DNA of 64,000 nucleotides, taken from NCBI GenBank assembly GCA_048498035.1, contig JBEHYT010000008.1, positions 1-64,000 of the forward strand, read 5' to 3'. The position numbers and the translations under genes are program-made. Under the pieces are notes generated by a model that saw nothing but the letters and a program-made list of their open reading frames with translations, was not told the origin of the DNA and made no database searches. Numbering within the stretch: position 1 is the first letter of the stretch; each line of letters begins with the position of its first letter. Below, piece after piece: positions 1 through 8,938 of the stretch. The stretch comes from CADEDV01 sp048498035. Lineage in GTDB: Bacteria > Bacteroidota > Bacteroidia > Chitinophagales > Chitinophagaceae.

Positions 1-22
1 CTTCAAAATCATTCCTCGACTG

Positions 23-475
23 TTAATCCGCTACGGCTGTGGCGGCCTGGCGTTTCCGCGCTGCTGGCATGGCGCCTTCAGTGGGACCTTCGTCGGGCCG
101 TGTAAACCGGATAGCGCTCCAAACATGATCCAACTCTACCCGCTCGATACTTTCATAGCCTTCGCAGGTAAGGCGGTTCCAACTGCACTCCCGGTTCAGG
201 TCGGTAGTGATCTTGGAGGTCGTTTTTGGATACGCGATCCAGAATTTTGAACCGTCCTTCAGCGAAGGCATTACATCCTTCAGGATACAGTTCAACTGGT
301 TTTCGTTAACGGCAAAAACGAGCGCAAAATCAATTTTCCGCGACTTCAGGAGCGGCGTCATGTTTTTCGCGAAGGATAACTTACTGAATTGCTTTTCGAT
401 AGATGAGGGCAAACCCTGAATTAGTAGATTCTTTTCGTCTGCCAATTGTAACTTTTCAAATAGCGTTTGTGACAT
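23..475 (-). CDS. DUF3052-like protein of unknown function
   Basis: About 150 residues, soluble, with no signal peptide or membrane segment. The central and C-terminal parts (WIAYPK, then TDLNRE, then LDHVWSAIRF) resemble the DUF3052 family, whose members carry a 'W-x-PK ... TDL ... W-S-x-x-F' pattern. The family function is unknown and none is assigned here. The reading frame is open further upstream to 580, but the Met at 475 begins a well-formed MSQTLFEKLQLADEKN terminus, so that start was chosen. The C-terminal 25 residues after RFTRP are Ala/Arg/Glu-rich and look like a poorly conserved tail. It is the last gene of the leftmost minus-strand group. Confidence 0.6.
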   Translation of the reverse strand: MSQTLFEKLQLADEKNLLIQGLPSSIEKQFSKLSFAKNMTPLLKSRKIDFALVFAVNENQLNCILKDVMPSLKDGSKFWIAYPKTTSKITTDLNRECSWNRLTCEGYESIERVELDHVWSAIRFTRPDEGPTEGAMPAARKRQAATAVAD

Positions 476-590
476 TAAGCTTATTTTAAAGGTTCTACGG
501 GCATTAGGACGGTGGAAAACCCGATTAATTCTCAACTGCAGGGACTGCAAATGTACGAACAATTGGCCGGATTGGGACATTTAAAGGCAT

Positions 591-624
591 AAAAAATCCC
601 GCCAAAACCTGCATTGGGCGGGAT
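591..624 (-). terminator. Intrinsic terminator after the M48 protease gene
   Basis: On the minus strand ATCCCGCC (8-bp arm) and its complement flank a 13-nt loop and are followed by a run of six U. It lies 23 bases after the stop codon of the protease gene. Confidence 0.8.
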
Positions 625-646
625 TTCCATTGATTTTTAACCGATT

Positions 647-1456
647 TTAATTCCCTACCGGTTTATATAATTTCATTGCCTCCGGCATATATTTCTGTAA
701 TTGTTCAATACGGTTTCCTTCGCTGGGGTGTGTGCTCAGGAATTCAGGTGGGGTTTGACCCTGGCTGGCCTTTTCCATACGTTGCCACAACGGAATGGCT
801 TCCTGTGGGTTATATCCAGCCAGGGCAGCCCAATAGAGGCCATAATGATCGGCTTCCAGCTCGTGTTTCCGGGAAAATGGCAACAGTACCCCAACCTGGG
901 TTCCAACGCCGTAGGCAGCCATAAAAAGGCTCTGGGTGGCCTCCGGCTTGCTGGAAAGCGCTACGGAAAGTGCAACGCCGCCCAATTGCTGCGCCAGCCC
1001 CTGGCTCATACGCTCATTTCCATGATTAAAAATGGCGTGGGAAACCTCATGCCCCATTACTACGGCCAGTGCCGCTTCATTTTGGGTAATCGGCAGCAGA
1101 CCGGAATACACCACGATTTTTCCTCCCGGCATACACCAGGCGTTTACCTCGTTGCTTTGCACCAGGTTATATTCCCACTTGTAGCCTTCCAGTTCTTTAG
1201 AAAGTCCTTTTTCAGCATAATAATCTGTAACCGCCTTGGTAATGCGCTGTCCTACCCTTCTTACCATTTCCGCATCGCGGTTATTGCTGGCAGAAATAAC
1301 CTTATTGGTAGATAGGAACTGCTGGTATTCCGTAGTGGCCATGGATTGTAATTCGGAATTGGGAAGCAGCTTCAGGCCACTGCGACCGGTAATGGCGTTT
1401 CGGGAACAGGCCGCCAGCATTAAAACGGCAAATATGGAAGTAATGATTCGGGTCAT
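647..1456 (-). CDS. M48-family metalloprotease lipoprotein
   Basis: A 269-residue secreted zinc protease. The N-terminus is a lipoprotein signal with lipobox LAAC (lipidated Cys17), so it should sit in the inner or outer membrane facing the periplasm. The zinc motif HEVSH (H136, E137, H140) and the downstream ELEAD glutamate, the usual third ligand, are both present. Family members of the LoiP/BepA/Oma1 group degrade or help assemble outer-membrane proteins; a similar quality-control role is inferred. It is monocistronic: a terminator follows, and on the minus strand a TATCTTTC box (1523-1530) lies upstream. Confidence 0.9.
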   Translation of the reverse strand: MTRIITSIFAVLMLAACSRNAITGRSGLKLLPNSELQSMATTEYQQFLSTNKVISASNNRDAEMVRRVGQRITKAVTDYYAEKGLSKELEGYKWEYNLVQSNEVNAWCMPGGKIVVYSGLLPITQNEAALAVVMGHEVSHAIFNHGNERMSQGLAQQLGGVALSVALSSKPEATQSLFMAAYGVGTQVGVLLPFSRKHELEADHYGLYWAALAGYNPQEAIPLWQRMEKASQGQTPPEFLSTHPSEGNRIEQLQKYMPEAMKLYKPVGN

Positions 1457-1558
1457 AACAATTGGTTTAGATCAACAAAACAATCATTGTACCAAACAGG
1501 TTGTCAAACCAGCTTGATCATTGAAAGATACAAATTTGAGAACAGGAAAATAAAACGG

Positions 1559-2212
1559 CTAGATATGCCGGCGACGGGCCCTTCGGCGATCACGGTATTT
1601 GAGAATGGGCACTTTGCCCTCTGAGCCTTTAAAAAGCCGGCTGATATTTTTTTGGTGCGTAAGCACCACCATCAACGCTACGGCAATGGCAAACAGGCGG
1701 TAAATATGATTATCAACGTTAAAAATAACGAGGATAAAAACGGGGAACGCAATACTTGCCAGGATGGAACTCAGCGACACAAATCGTGTTAAATACAGTA
1801 CCAACAAAAAGACACCTACGCAACCCAGGGCCGTCCACGGGGAAATGCCCAGCACGATACCAAATAGTGTGGCAACGCCCTTTCCACCGCGAAACTCTGC
1901 CCAGATCGGGAATATATGACCCAATACGGCCGCCAGGCCAAGACCCAGTTGCAGCGTTTGCAGGCGAATTTCACTTCCGAAATAGTTGGGGAGCAATAAG
2001 GCCAGTTTTACGGCGATGATACCCTTGATCATATCGGCCGCCATCACAATCGTTCCCCATTTAGGACCCAGTACACGGAACGTATTGGTAGCACCCGCAT
2101 TGCCACTTCCGTATTCACGGATGTCAATGTCGAAAAAATGACGGCTGATCCACACAGAACTGGGGATGCTGCCAATCAGATATGCGAGAACGATCACGAG
2201 AAGTTCGTTCAT
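1559..2212 (-). CDS. plsY: Acyl-phosphate:glycerol-3-phosphate acyltransferase
   Basis: A 217-residue inner-membrane enzyme that acylates glycerol-3-phosphate from acyl phosphate, the first step of phosphatidic acid synthesis. The family's cytosolic motifs are visible: GSIPSS near the N-terminus, GSGNAGATN around residues 36-44, and GGKGVAT around residue 110. Several hydrophobic helices alternate with these loops. The C-terminus is strongly basic (DRRRARRRHI), longer than a typical PlsY tail. A TAAATTTG box at 2256-2263 on the minus strand fits a -7 element. Confidence 0.95.
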   Translation of the reverse strand: MNELLVIVLAYLIGSIPSSVWISRHFFDIDIREYGSGNAGATNTFRVLGPKWGTIVMAADMIKGIIAVKLALLLPNYFGSEIRLQTLQLGLGLAAVLGHIFPIWAEFRGGKGVATLFGIVLGISPWTALGCVGVFLLVLYLTRFVSLSSILASIAFPVFILVIFNVDNHIYRLFAIAVALMVVLTHQKNISRLFKGSEGKVPILKYRDRRRARRRHI

Positions 2213-2307
2213 AGAACCTTTGGTTAAAGCCTGCCCACGAAGGCAGTGGAAACAACAAATTTAAGGTAAAAAACCCTTTAATAACCTTAAAATAACACAC
2301 GCGTTAT

Positions 2308-3135
2308 CTACCGTTTACGCAAAAACCGTAAAAACAGCCACTTGTCGCGTTCATCGCGCCCTGCAAAATCCAGCAGGCAGCTTTCGGCAGCCGTACGGAC
2401 CGCCGGTTCGTCGTCTGTCAGCAGCCCGCTCAGTAACAATTCGCCGCCGGGCAACAGCGAGTTTGCAAGTTCGTTCATATTGTCCAGGATCACATTCCGG
2501 TTGATATTCGCCAGTATTACATCAAAACTCCCCTTGCCGCCCGCATGATCGCTTTGTTCCAGCACAATCCGTGAACAATGATTTTCTGCAATGTTGTCAG
2601 CAGCATTGGCAATGCTCCATTCATCATAGTCAATTGCCAGCACTTCAGCTGCGCCACATTTTTCCGCAAGAATGGCCAATACACCGGTGCCTGTGCCAAA
2701 ATCAAATACGCGCTTTCCTTCCAGCGAAGTGTTCCGCAGGTGCCGGATCATCAGGAAGGTGGTTGCATGATGACCGGTGCCGAAACTCATACGTGGCGTA
2801 ATAATAAGATCATGCAGAACGCCCTGCACCGGTTCATGAAACGAAGCCCGAACCACTGCAAAATCATCCACCTGCACGGGTTCAAAACCAGACTCCCATT
2901 CCTTATTCCAGTTGCGCTGTTCAACAACAGTACTACTATAGTGCAGCCCCCATTGCGCTGCGATCTCCTGCAGGCGTTGTTCATCCGCCTGCGCTACAGG
3001 AATAAATGCGACGAGGCCATCATCGCGCTGTTCAAAACCCTCCCATTCTTCAGCAGCAAGAATGGCTACCAGCAATTCCTGTTGGTCGGGATCAGTGGTT
3101 TCGAAAAAAACCTGAAAGTATGAATTAGGTTGCAT
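2308..3135 (-). CDS. prmA: Ribosomal protein L11 methyltransferase
   Basis: A 275-residue SAM-dependent methyltransferase that trimethylates L11. The N-terminal domain binds substrate. The Rossmann domain has the SAM motif DFGTGTGVLA, then AIDYDEWSIANAADN, and the catalytic-face motif LANINRNVI. The start codon is only about 20 bases past the U-tract of the pnp terminator, so transcription depends either on read-through from pnp or on a promoter overlapping that terminator. Confidence 0.95.
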   Translation of the reverse strand: MQPNSYFQVFFETTDPDQQELLVAILAAEEWEGFEQRDDGLVAFIPVAQADEQRLQEIAAQWGLHYSSTVVEQRNWNKEWESGFEPVQVDDFAVVRASFHEPVQGVLHDLIITPRMSFGTGHHATTFLMIRHLRNTSLEGKRVFDFGTGTGVLAILAEKCGAAEVLAIDYDEWSIANAADNIAENHCSRIVLEQSDHAGGKGSFDVILANINRNVILDNMNELANSLLPGGELLLSGLLTDDEPAVRTAAESCLLDFAGRDERDKWLFLRFLRKR

Positions 3136-3155
3136 GCTGCTTGTTTAACAGGATG

Positions 3156-3185
3156 AAAAAAGACCCTCGCAAAATGCAGAGGGTC
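3156..3185 (-). terminator. Intrinsic terminator after pnp
   Basis: On the minus strand GACCCTC pairs with GAGGGTC, with an inner GCA/TGC pairing, followed by six U. It lies between pnp and prmA. Confidence 0.85.
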
Positions 3186-3228
3186 GTTAATCTTGTTTCA
3201 CCCCGGTATCGCTACCCGGGTTGAAAAA

Positions 3229-5397
3229 TTATTCTTCACGGGCAGGTCTTGTCCCGGCACCTTCCGGTTTCGGGATAAGCGCTTTGCGCGAAAGTTTGAA
3301 TTTACCAGATTTGGGATCTGTACCGATCAATTTCACTTTTACCTTGTCGCCTTCTTTCAATACACCATCCAGTGTTTCAAGACGCTTCCAGCTAACCTCA
3401 CTGATGTGTACGAGACCTTGCTTGCCAGGAAGGAATTCAACAAATGCGCCAAATGGCATGATGGATTTTACGGTTGATTCGTATACGTCTCCGATAACGG
3501 GAACGGCTACGATACCTTTGATCCAGTTTTCAGCTTTCTCAACGCCTTCTTTATTGATACCAAAGACACTGATCTCGCCCATGTTATTTTTCTCTTCCAG
3601 GTTGATGGTAGTGCCGGTTTCACGTTGAATTTCCTGGATCACTTTACCACCGGGCCCGATCACGGCGCCAATGAACTCACGGTCGATAAACATCTTGATC
3701 ATGCGTGGTGCATGCGGTTTCACCTCGGAATTTGCTTCCGGAATGCAATTGTACATCGCATCCAGGATGTGCAAACGTGCGCGACGGGCCTGGTCAAGCG
3801 CCTGGCTCATTACTTCCATTTTCAAACCGTCTACCTTAATATCCATTTGTACACCGCAGATACCATCCCGTGTACCGGTTACTTTAAAGTCCATATCACC
3901 CAGGTGATCTTCATCGCCCAGGATATCGGTCAATACCGCGTATTTATCATCTTTAGTGATCAATCCCATCGCCACACCGGCAACGTGTTTGGGAATGCCA
4001 ACACCCGCATCCATCAGGGCGAGGGAACCAGCACAAACAGTGGCCATGGATGAAGATCCGTTTGATTCAAGGATATCACTCACCACGCGAACGGTATAAG
4101 GGAAATCACCACCCGGCATCATTTGTTTCAATGAACGTTGCGCCAGGTTTCCGTGACCAATTTCACGACGGCTTTGTCCCCGCATCATTTTTACTTCACC
4201 GGTAGAAAATGGCGGGAAGTTATAGTGCAGGTAAAATTTAGAGTCAACAGATTTTGCCGCACTTTCCACCAGCAATTCATCGAGCGGCGTACCCAGTGTT
4301 ACCGTAGTGAGGGATTGTGTTTCTCCACGTGTGAACAGTGCTGAGCCGTGGGGTGAAGGCAATACGTCTACTTCCATATCCAGGGGCCGAACGGTTTCGA
4401 GGTCGCGGCCATCCAGGCGGATGCGTTCATCCAGGATCATATCGCGCACTACGTAGTATTGCAGGTCGCCATAGTACAGGTTAACCAGTTTCTTTGTCTG
4501 GTCGGGCATTTCTTCGCCTTCTGCCAGGTTGAGGCTGGCTTTGATATGTGCTTTTAGTTCGTCGGCAATTGCAGCAAAACGATCGCTGCGCTCGTGTTTG
4601 CTGAGTTTTCCTTTTGCAATTTCATATACTTTGGGGCGGGCGAATGCTTCCACTTTGGCACGCAGTTCTTCGTCGGTAACCGGCTTGGTGTAATCGCGTT
4701 TTCCCTGTACGCCTTTCAATGCACGCAGTTCTTCCTGTGCTTTTACCTGGATCCGAATAGCATCGTGGGCAACTTCAAGCGCTTTTACCAGGTCTGCTTC
4801 GCTGCATTCCTGTGCTTCACCTTCCACCATCATCAGGTTCTTGTCAGTGGCTGCGATGATAAAATCGAGATCTGATTTTTCCATTTGTGAGCGCGTGGGG
4901 TTTACCACAAATTGCCCGTCAACGCGTGATACGCGTACTTCGGAAATAATTTCCTTAATGGGAATATCAGAAACGGCAAGTGCAGCAGAAGCTGCCAGGC
5001 AGGCCATTGCATCGGGCATAATTTCCGGGTCACTGGAGATCAGGGAAATCAATACCTGCACTTCACAGAAATAATCTTCCGGGAACAGTGGACGCAGTGC
5101 GCGGTCAACCAGGCGGCTGGTGAGCACTTCGTAATCATTCAGCTTTGCTTCGCGTTTGAAGAACGAACCGGGAATACGTCCGGCTGAAGCAAATTTTTCC
5201 TGGTAGTCTACAGAAAGCGGGAAGAAACTTTGTCCTTCTTTTGGTTCTTTGTTAGCTACCACAGTAGCGAGGATCATACAATTGCCAATGGAAACCGTAA
5301 CGGCACCGTCGGCCTGGCGCGCCAGGCGACCTGTTTCGATGGTAACCATGCGTCCTCCGCCTATGTCAAATGTTTTGCGAATCGGTTGTTGTAACAT
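3229..5397 (-). CDS. pnp: Polynucleotide phosphorylase
   Basis: A 722-residue phosphorolytic 3'-5' exoribonuclease of the RNA degradosome. Two RNase PH domains are seen (N-terminal about 10-230; second about 320-540, containing FTRGETQSL and the MDFKVTGTRDG active-site region). A KH domain follows (IGPGGKVIQEI, about 570-620) and then an S1 domain (GDVYESTVKSIMPFGAFVEF, about 635-705), ending in a short basic tail. Length and order are standard. It lies downstream of rpsO in the same orientation, the same pairing as in enterobacteria, with hairpins in between that could mediate processing or autoregulation. Confidence 0.98.
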   Translation of the reverse strand: MLQQPIRKTFDIGGGRMVTIETGRLARQADGAVTVSIGNCMILATVVANKEPKEGQSFFPLSVDYQEKFASAGRIPGSFFKREAKLNDYEVLTSRLVDRALRPLFPEDYFCEVQVLISLISSDPEIMPDAMACLAASAALAVSDIPIKEIISEVRVSRVDGQFVVNPTRSQMEKSDLDFIIAATDKNLMMVEGEAQECSEADLVKALEVAHDAIRIQVKAQEELRALKGVQGKRDYTKPVTDEELRAKVEAFARPKVYEIAKGKLSKHERSDRFAAIADELKAHIKASLNLAEGEEMPDQTKKLVNLYYGDLQYYVVRDMILDERIRLDGRDLETVRPLDMEVDVLPSPHGSALFTRGETQSLTTVTLGTPLDELLVESAAKSVDSKFYLHYNFPPFSTGEVKMMRGQSRREIGHGNLAQRSLKQMMPGGDFPYTVRVVSDILESNGSSSMATVCAGSLALMDAGVGIPKHVAGVAMGLITKDDKYAVLTDILGDEDHLGDMDFKVTGTRDGICGVQMDIKVDGLKMEVMSQALDQARRARLHILDAMYNCIPEANSEVKPHAPRMIKMFIDREFIGAVIGPGGKVIQEIQRETGTTINLEEKNNMGEISVFGINKEGVEKAENWIKGIVAVPVIGDVYESTVKSIMPFGAFVEFLPGKQGLVHISEVSWKRLETLDGVLKEGDKVKVKLIGTDPKSGKFKLSRKALIPKPEGAGTRPAREE

Positions 5398-5441
5398 GAT
5401 TCAAAATTTAATATTCAAAGTGATAAAAGGCCTACTGTTGT

Positions 5442-5459
5442 TAGTTCCGGGCGGAACTA
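5442..5459 (-). other. Hairpin in the pnp leader
   Basis: TAGTTCC and GGAACTA form a perfect 7-bp stem with a 4-nt loop, 45 bases before the pnp start. There is no following U-tract, so it reads as a leader structure rather than a terminator. Confidence 0.5.
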
Positions 5460-5477
5460 CATTGGTAAAGGCACTTC

Positions 5478-5518
5478 TAAAAATGATTATTCCCAACACG
5501 AACACGCGCTGGGAATAA
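5478..5518 (-). other. Long rpsO-pnp intergenic hairpin (terminator or RNase III-type site)
   Basis: On the minus-strand RNA, arms of 14 nt (5505-5518 with 5487-5500) pair completely around a 4-nt loop, two of the pairs being G-U. On the plus strand the same two positions are A-C mismatches, so the structure favours RNA of the rpsO-pnp strand. UCAUUUUUA follows, a weak U-tract. It may terminate rpsO transcription, or be a double-stranded processing site ahead of pnp as known from E. coli. Confidence 0.65.
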
Positions 5519-5595
5519 CTATATAATCAGATTTAATCGTTGTCTTGATCAAACAGGATATAGGCACACCCAAGCAAGCGGTTGGGATAGCAGCC

Positions 5596-5865
5596 TTATT
5601 TCCTGATACCGAGTTTCTCGATCAGTTGACGGTAACCGGTAAGGTTATGCTTTTGCATATAATTCAGTAAACGCTTACGTTTACCTACCAGTTGCATCAA
5701 ACCGCGGTGTGTTGAGAAATCTTTTTTATTGGCCTGGAGGTGACCACTGATCTGGCTGATACGTTCTGTGATCAGCGCAATTTGCGCTTCGATAGAACCG
5801 GTGTTACCAGCTTTTCCACCAAATTCTTTTACAACACTTTCTTTTTTTTCTTTAGTTAAAGGCAT
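5596..5865 (-). CDS. rpsO: Small ribosomal subunit protein uS15
   Basis: An 89-residue primary 16S rRNA-binding protein of the 30S subunit. Helical blocks typical of S15 are present, including GSIEAQIALITERI, HLQANKKDFSTHRGLMQLV and KRKRLLNYMQKHN. Length is normal. It has a clear Bacteroidota promoter upstream and an A/T-rich leader with a near-duplicate ATTAATCGGAT element just before the start, which could be where S15 or a structure controls translation. Confidence 0.98.
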   Translation of the reverse strand: MPLTKEKKESVVKEFGGKAGNTGSIEAQIALITERISQISGHLQANKKDFSTHRGLMQLVGKRKRLLNYMQKHNLTGYRQLIEKLGIRK

Positions 5866-5917
5866 CTTTTGTTTTTTTAAAGATTCATCCGATTAATTAT
5901 CCGATTAATTTCGGCTG

Positions 5918-5947
5918 CAAAGGTAAATCAAAAACAGGGAATTACAA
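5918..5947 (-). promoter_or_regulatory. rpsO promoter (TTG-N19-TACCTTTG)
   Basis: On the minus strand a -33 TTG (5945-5947) is followed by exactly 19 nt and TACCTTTG (5918-5925), matching the Bacteroidota housekeeping consensus TTG-N19/21-TAnnTTTG. The leader to rpsO is about 50 nt. Confidence 0.8.
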
Positions 5948-6023
5948 AGATTTTTTTTATTATTTTTCCAGCTAACTACATGATTAGTAATCGATTGAGC
6001 CATAAACTCGTTTTTTCGTTTTT

Positions 6024-6058
6024 TTGTCGCCCCGCCCTTCAATCCATAGTTTTGCAGC
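6024..6058 (+). promoter_or_regulatory. miaE promoter, leaderless-type
   Basis: TTG (6024-6026), 20 nt, then TAGTTTTG (6047-6054). Only CAGC separates the box from the ATG at 6059, so transcription should begin at or next to the start codon. Confidence 0.75.
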
Positions 6059-6667
6059 ATGACTGAAAATGCCGATGTAAAAAATATCCTGGGTTTGCAG
6101 CTTCCAACCGATCCCCGGTGGGTAGATCTTGCTGCGCTTTCGCTGGAAGCGATCCTGACCGATCACGCATGGTGTGAACAAAAAGCTGCCACTTCCTGTA
6201 TTACACTGGTACAGCGATACGCTGATTTTGAGCGACTTGTAACAGAACTGGCACCCATTGTTACGGAAGAATGGGGGCATTTCCGGCTGGTATTGGCGGA
6301 GTTGCATAAACGCGGCCTCAAACTGGGCCGCCAGCGGCGGGACGAGTACGTAAACGCATTGATCGAATTTCAGCAGAAAGGGGGCGACTGGGAAGGCCGG
6401 ATGCTGGACCAGCTCCTGATGATGGCAATGATTGAAGCCCGGAGTTGTGAGCGTTTTAAACGCCTGAGTGAAGGCCTGGACGATGAATACCTGCGCCAGT
6501 TTTACCGCAGGTTCATGGAAAGCGAAGCCGGGCATTACACGCTTTTCATCGAGCTGGCCGAAACCTACCTCGATAAAGATCGCGTTCGCAAACGCTGGAA
6601 AGAATGGCTGGATCATGAATCAGTTGTGATGCAAAATGCCGCCGTGCGTGGGGATCGCATTCACTAA
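6059..6667 (+). CDS. miaE: tRNA-(ms2io6A37) hydroxylase
   Basis: A 202-residue ferritin-like non-haem di-iron monooxygenase that hydroxylates the isopentenyl group of ms2i6A37 in tRNA. Helices carrying the iron ligands are seen: EEWGHFRLVLAEL, EARSCERFKRL, and ESEAGHYTLFIEL. Length fits the bacterial family. The gene has its own promoter, with the start codon 4 nt after the -7 box. The following kinase gene begins 33 bases downstream in the same direction, so the two may be co-transcribed, though no functional link is evident. Confidence 0.93.
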   Translation: MTENADVKNILGLQLPTDPRWVDLAALSLEAILTDHAWCEQKAATSCITLVQRYADFERLVTELAPIVTEEWGHFRLVLAELHKRGLKLGRQRRDEYVNALIEFQQKGGDWEGRMLDQLLMMAMIEARSCERFKRLSEGLDDEYLRQFYRRFMESEAGHYTLFIELAETYLDKDRVRKRWKEWLDHESVVMQNAAVRGDRIH

Positions 6668-6700
6668 CACGGTTGGCAGGCTTCTTGCGACCATTTCGAT

Positions 6701-7780
6701 ATGAACGAACCTCAATACCTGGAAGTGCTGGCAACATTGGCCGAACCGCCACGGGATTACGTTGTGGAGAAGATCACCGGTGGATTGATCAATCATTCCT
6801 TCAAGGTCACCGACAGGCTATCAGGGGAAACGTTCTTTTTACAACAGATCAATATCTCCGTTTTTAACGAACCACAACTGCTGCAAAATAATTACGAATT
6901 GATTTGGAAACATGCCGGCACGCGCCTGCCTGCTGTTCCCCTACCCGCACCGCACTATTTTCCCGACAAAAATTTGTTATACACAGACAGTGCCAACCGC
7001 TGCTGGCGCATGTTTGAATTTGTAGAAACAGGTCAATCGCTGCCTGCCGTGGAGAGCAGCACACAGGCCCGGCTGGTAGCCGAAACTTTCGCCGGCTTTA
7101 CAAGACTTATGGATGATATTGACAGCACCCGGCTACATACTACACTGCCAGGCTTTCATGACCTGGCATTACGATATAACCAATTTGAACAAAGCCTGCA
7201 CAGCCACGACCTGGAACGCCTGTCGCGGGCAGCACAGCTTGTACAGGAATTGCGCAACCGGGAGCGTTACGTCAGTTTCTTCGAGGTCATTACACAATCG
7301 GGGCTGTTGCCAAAACGCGTAATTCATCACGATGCGAAACTGTCCAACCTCCTATTTACAACAGATGGCGCTGCCATTGCAGCGATCACTGACCTTGATA
7401 CAGTAATGCCCGGGTATTTTTTCTCAGACCTGGGTGATCTCGTTCGCACATTGAGTTCAACACAGCCGGAAGACAGTACAGAACTGACGTCACTTGGAAT
7501 CAGGCAAGACATTTATGAGGCCGTTGTGAATGGCTACCTGCTTGGACTAAAAGATCACCTCACGGAAATAGAATTAAAGTACCTGCACAGTGCAGGTTTG
7601 TTGATGACCTTTATGCAGGCGCTGCGCTTTTGCACTGATTATTTGCAGGGCGATAAGTATTATCAGATCGATTATGCAGGACAAAATTTGGACCGGGCCA
7701 TGAACCAGTTAAAATTGCTGGCCGAACTTGAAAAGCATTTGTTGGCTACACATGGATTCTCTATTCTTGAAGCATCCTGA
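6701..7780 (+). CDS. APH-fold kinase, N-acetylhexosamine 1-kinase-like
   Basis: 359 residues with an aminoglycoside phosphotransferase/choline kinase fold. The catalytic loop HHDAKLSNLLF (around 208) has Asp and Asn in the expected places, and the metal motif is ITDLDTVMPGYFFSDLGD. The DLDTVMPG signature is typical of NahK-type N-acetylhexosamine 1-kinases rather than antibiotic kinases. The N-terminal GGLINHSFKV is the nucleotide-binding loop. Its 3' end overlaps the 3' end of galK by 20 bp in convergent orientation. Lying beside galK and galM, it probably phosphorylates a sugar such as GlcNAc or GalNAc; the substrate is an inference. Confidence 0.75.
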   Translation: MNEPQYLEVLATLAEPPRDYVVEKITGGLINHSFKVTDRLSGETFFLQQINISVFNEPQLLQNNYELIWKHAGTRLPAVPLPAPHYFPDKNLLYTDSANRCWRMFEFVETGQSLPAVESSTQARLVAETFAGFTRLMDDIDSTRLHTTLPGFHDLALRYNQFEQSLHSHDLERLSRAAQLVQELRNRERYVSFFEVITQSGLLPKRVIHHDAKLSNLLFTTDGAAIAAITDLDTVMPGYFFSDLGDLVRTLSSTQPEDSTELTSLGIRQDIYEAVVNGYLLGLKDHLTEIELKYLHSAGLLMTFMQALRFCTDYLQGDKYYQIDYAGQNLDRAMNQLKLLAELEKHLLATHGFSILEAS

Positions 7781-8915
7781 CACCCGCTGCCGCGCCGGAG
7801 GCAAATATTGCCGGGGCATAACCAATTTTATCATTGTAACGTGCTGCAATTTCGCTGGCAAATGAAGCGAAATATTCTTTTTCCACCAGGGCAATAGCGC
7901 AACCGCCAAACCCCGCTCCCGTCATGCGCGCGCCGATGCAGCCATTAAAGTTGCTGGCAGCGCTAACCAGCGTATCCAGCTCAATACCTGAAACTTCATA
8001 AAGGTCGCGGAGTGATGCATGCGAAGCATACATGAGCTGACCCACCGCAGGCAGGTCGTTCTGCAGCAACGCTGCTGCCGCCGCAGTTACGCGTTCATTT
8101 TCCTGAACCACGTGCTGCGCACGTTTCCTGACCGTTGCATCCGGGATCAATGCGGCATTTGATAAAAAAGTAGTTGTATCCAGTTCACAAAGATGATGGA
8201 TCGGCAACGCCGATTGCAACGCTTTTAGCGCAGTTTGGCATTCACCAAAACGCTCGTTGTATTTCGACTCTACCAGTTTACGCGGTTTATTGGTGTTCAT
8301 GATGGCAAGCACATATTTCCCAAGTTCCAGCGGAAGGTATTCATGCTGCATGGTGTCACAGTTGAGCAGGATGGCCTGGCTGGCACGTCCCATCGCAACT
8401 GCAAATTGATCCATAATACCACAATTGACGCCAATAAATTCATTTTCCACCTTCTTAGCGAGCAGTGCAATATCGATTCCCGACAGGGAAATATCAAACA
8501 GCCTGGCCAGGGCAAATGCAGTAAGCACTTCAATAGAAGCTGATGACGAAAGACTCGATCCAATCGGAAGGTTACCGCTAACAAGCAACTTGCAAGGCAG
8601 CAATTGACCGGTTTCCATCAGGGCGGCAAGAACACCAAGCGGATAATTGAACCATTCTCTTCCTGTTTTTTGGGTCGGGATTTCAGTGCCGCTGAATGTT
8701 TCGGGAAAATTGAGACTTTGCAATTCAAACCTGTTGTCTGCCGATCTTGCGATGGCAAGATAAGTGCCCAGGTCAATGGCACAGGGCATTACACAGCCAC
8801 CGTTATAATCAATATGCTCACCGATGAGGTTGACACGACCGGGACAAAAAAAAATGGCTTCTGGTTCCTGGTGATACCGCTTCCTGAATTCCTGCACAAT
8901 TTGTTCCTTCATCAT
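7761..8915 (-). CDS. galK: Galactokinase
   Basis: A 384-residue GHMP-family kinase converting galactose to galactose-1-phosphate. The galactokinase signature PGRVNLIGEHIDYNGG (about 25-40), the phosphate loop GSSLSSSAS (about 120) and the C-terminal GGCAIAL motif after TGAGF are all present. The gene begins with two consecutive Met codons (8915 and 8912). The second lies 4 nt after a TATAATTTG-like box, the spacing seen at other leaderless starts here. It is divergent from galM with only 23 bp between start codons. Confidence 0.95.
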   Translation of the reverse strand: MMKEQIVQEFRKRYHQEPEAIFFCPGRVNLIGEHIDYNGGCVMPCAIDLGTYLAIARSADNRFELQSLNFPETFSGTEIPTQKTGREWFNYPLGVLAALMETGQLLPCKLLVSGNLPIGSSLSSSASIEVLTAFALARLFDISLSGIDIALLAKKVENEFIGVNCGIMDQFAVAMGRASQAILLNCDTMQHEYLPLELGKYVLAIMNTNKPRKLVESKYNERFGECQTALKALQSALPIHHLCELDTTTFLSNAALIPDATVRKRAQHVVQENERVTAAAAALLQNDLPAVGQLMYASHASLRDLYEVSGIELDTLVSAASNFNGCIGARMTGAGFGGCAIALVEKEYFASFASEIAARYNDKIGYAPAIFASGAAAGVRMLQE

Positions 8916-8938
8916 CCAAATTATATTATTTTCATTGT

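Noticed and set aside
701..1315. 204-codon plus-strand frame opposite the M48 protease
   Set aside because: Shadow of a well-supported gene; no family resemblance.
6701..7780. Aminoglycoside resistance kinase
   Set aside because: The APH fold is shared, but the DLDTVMPG signature and galK/galM context fit a sugar kinase better.
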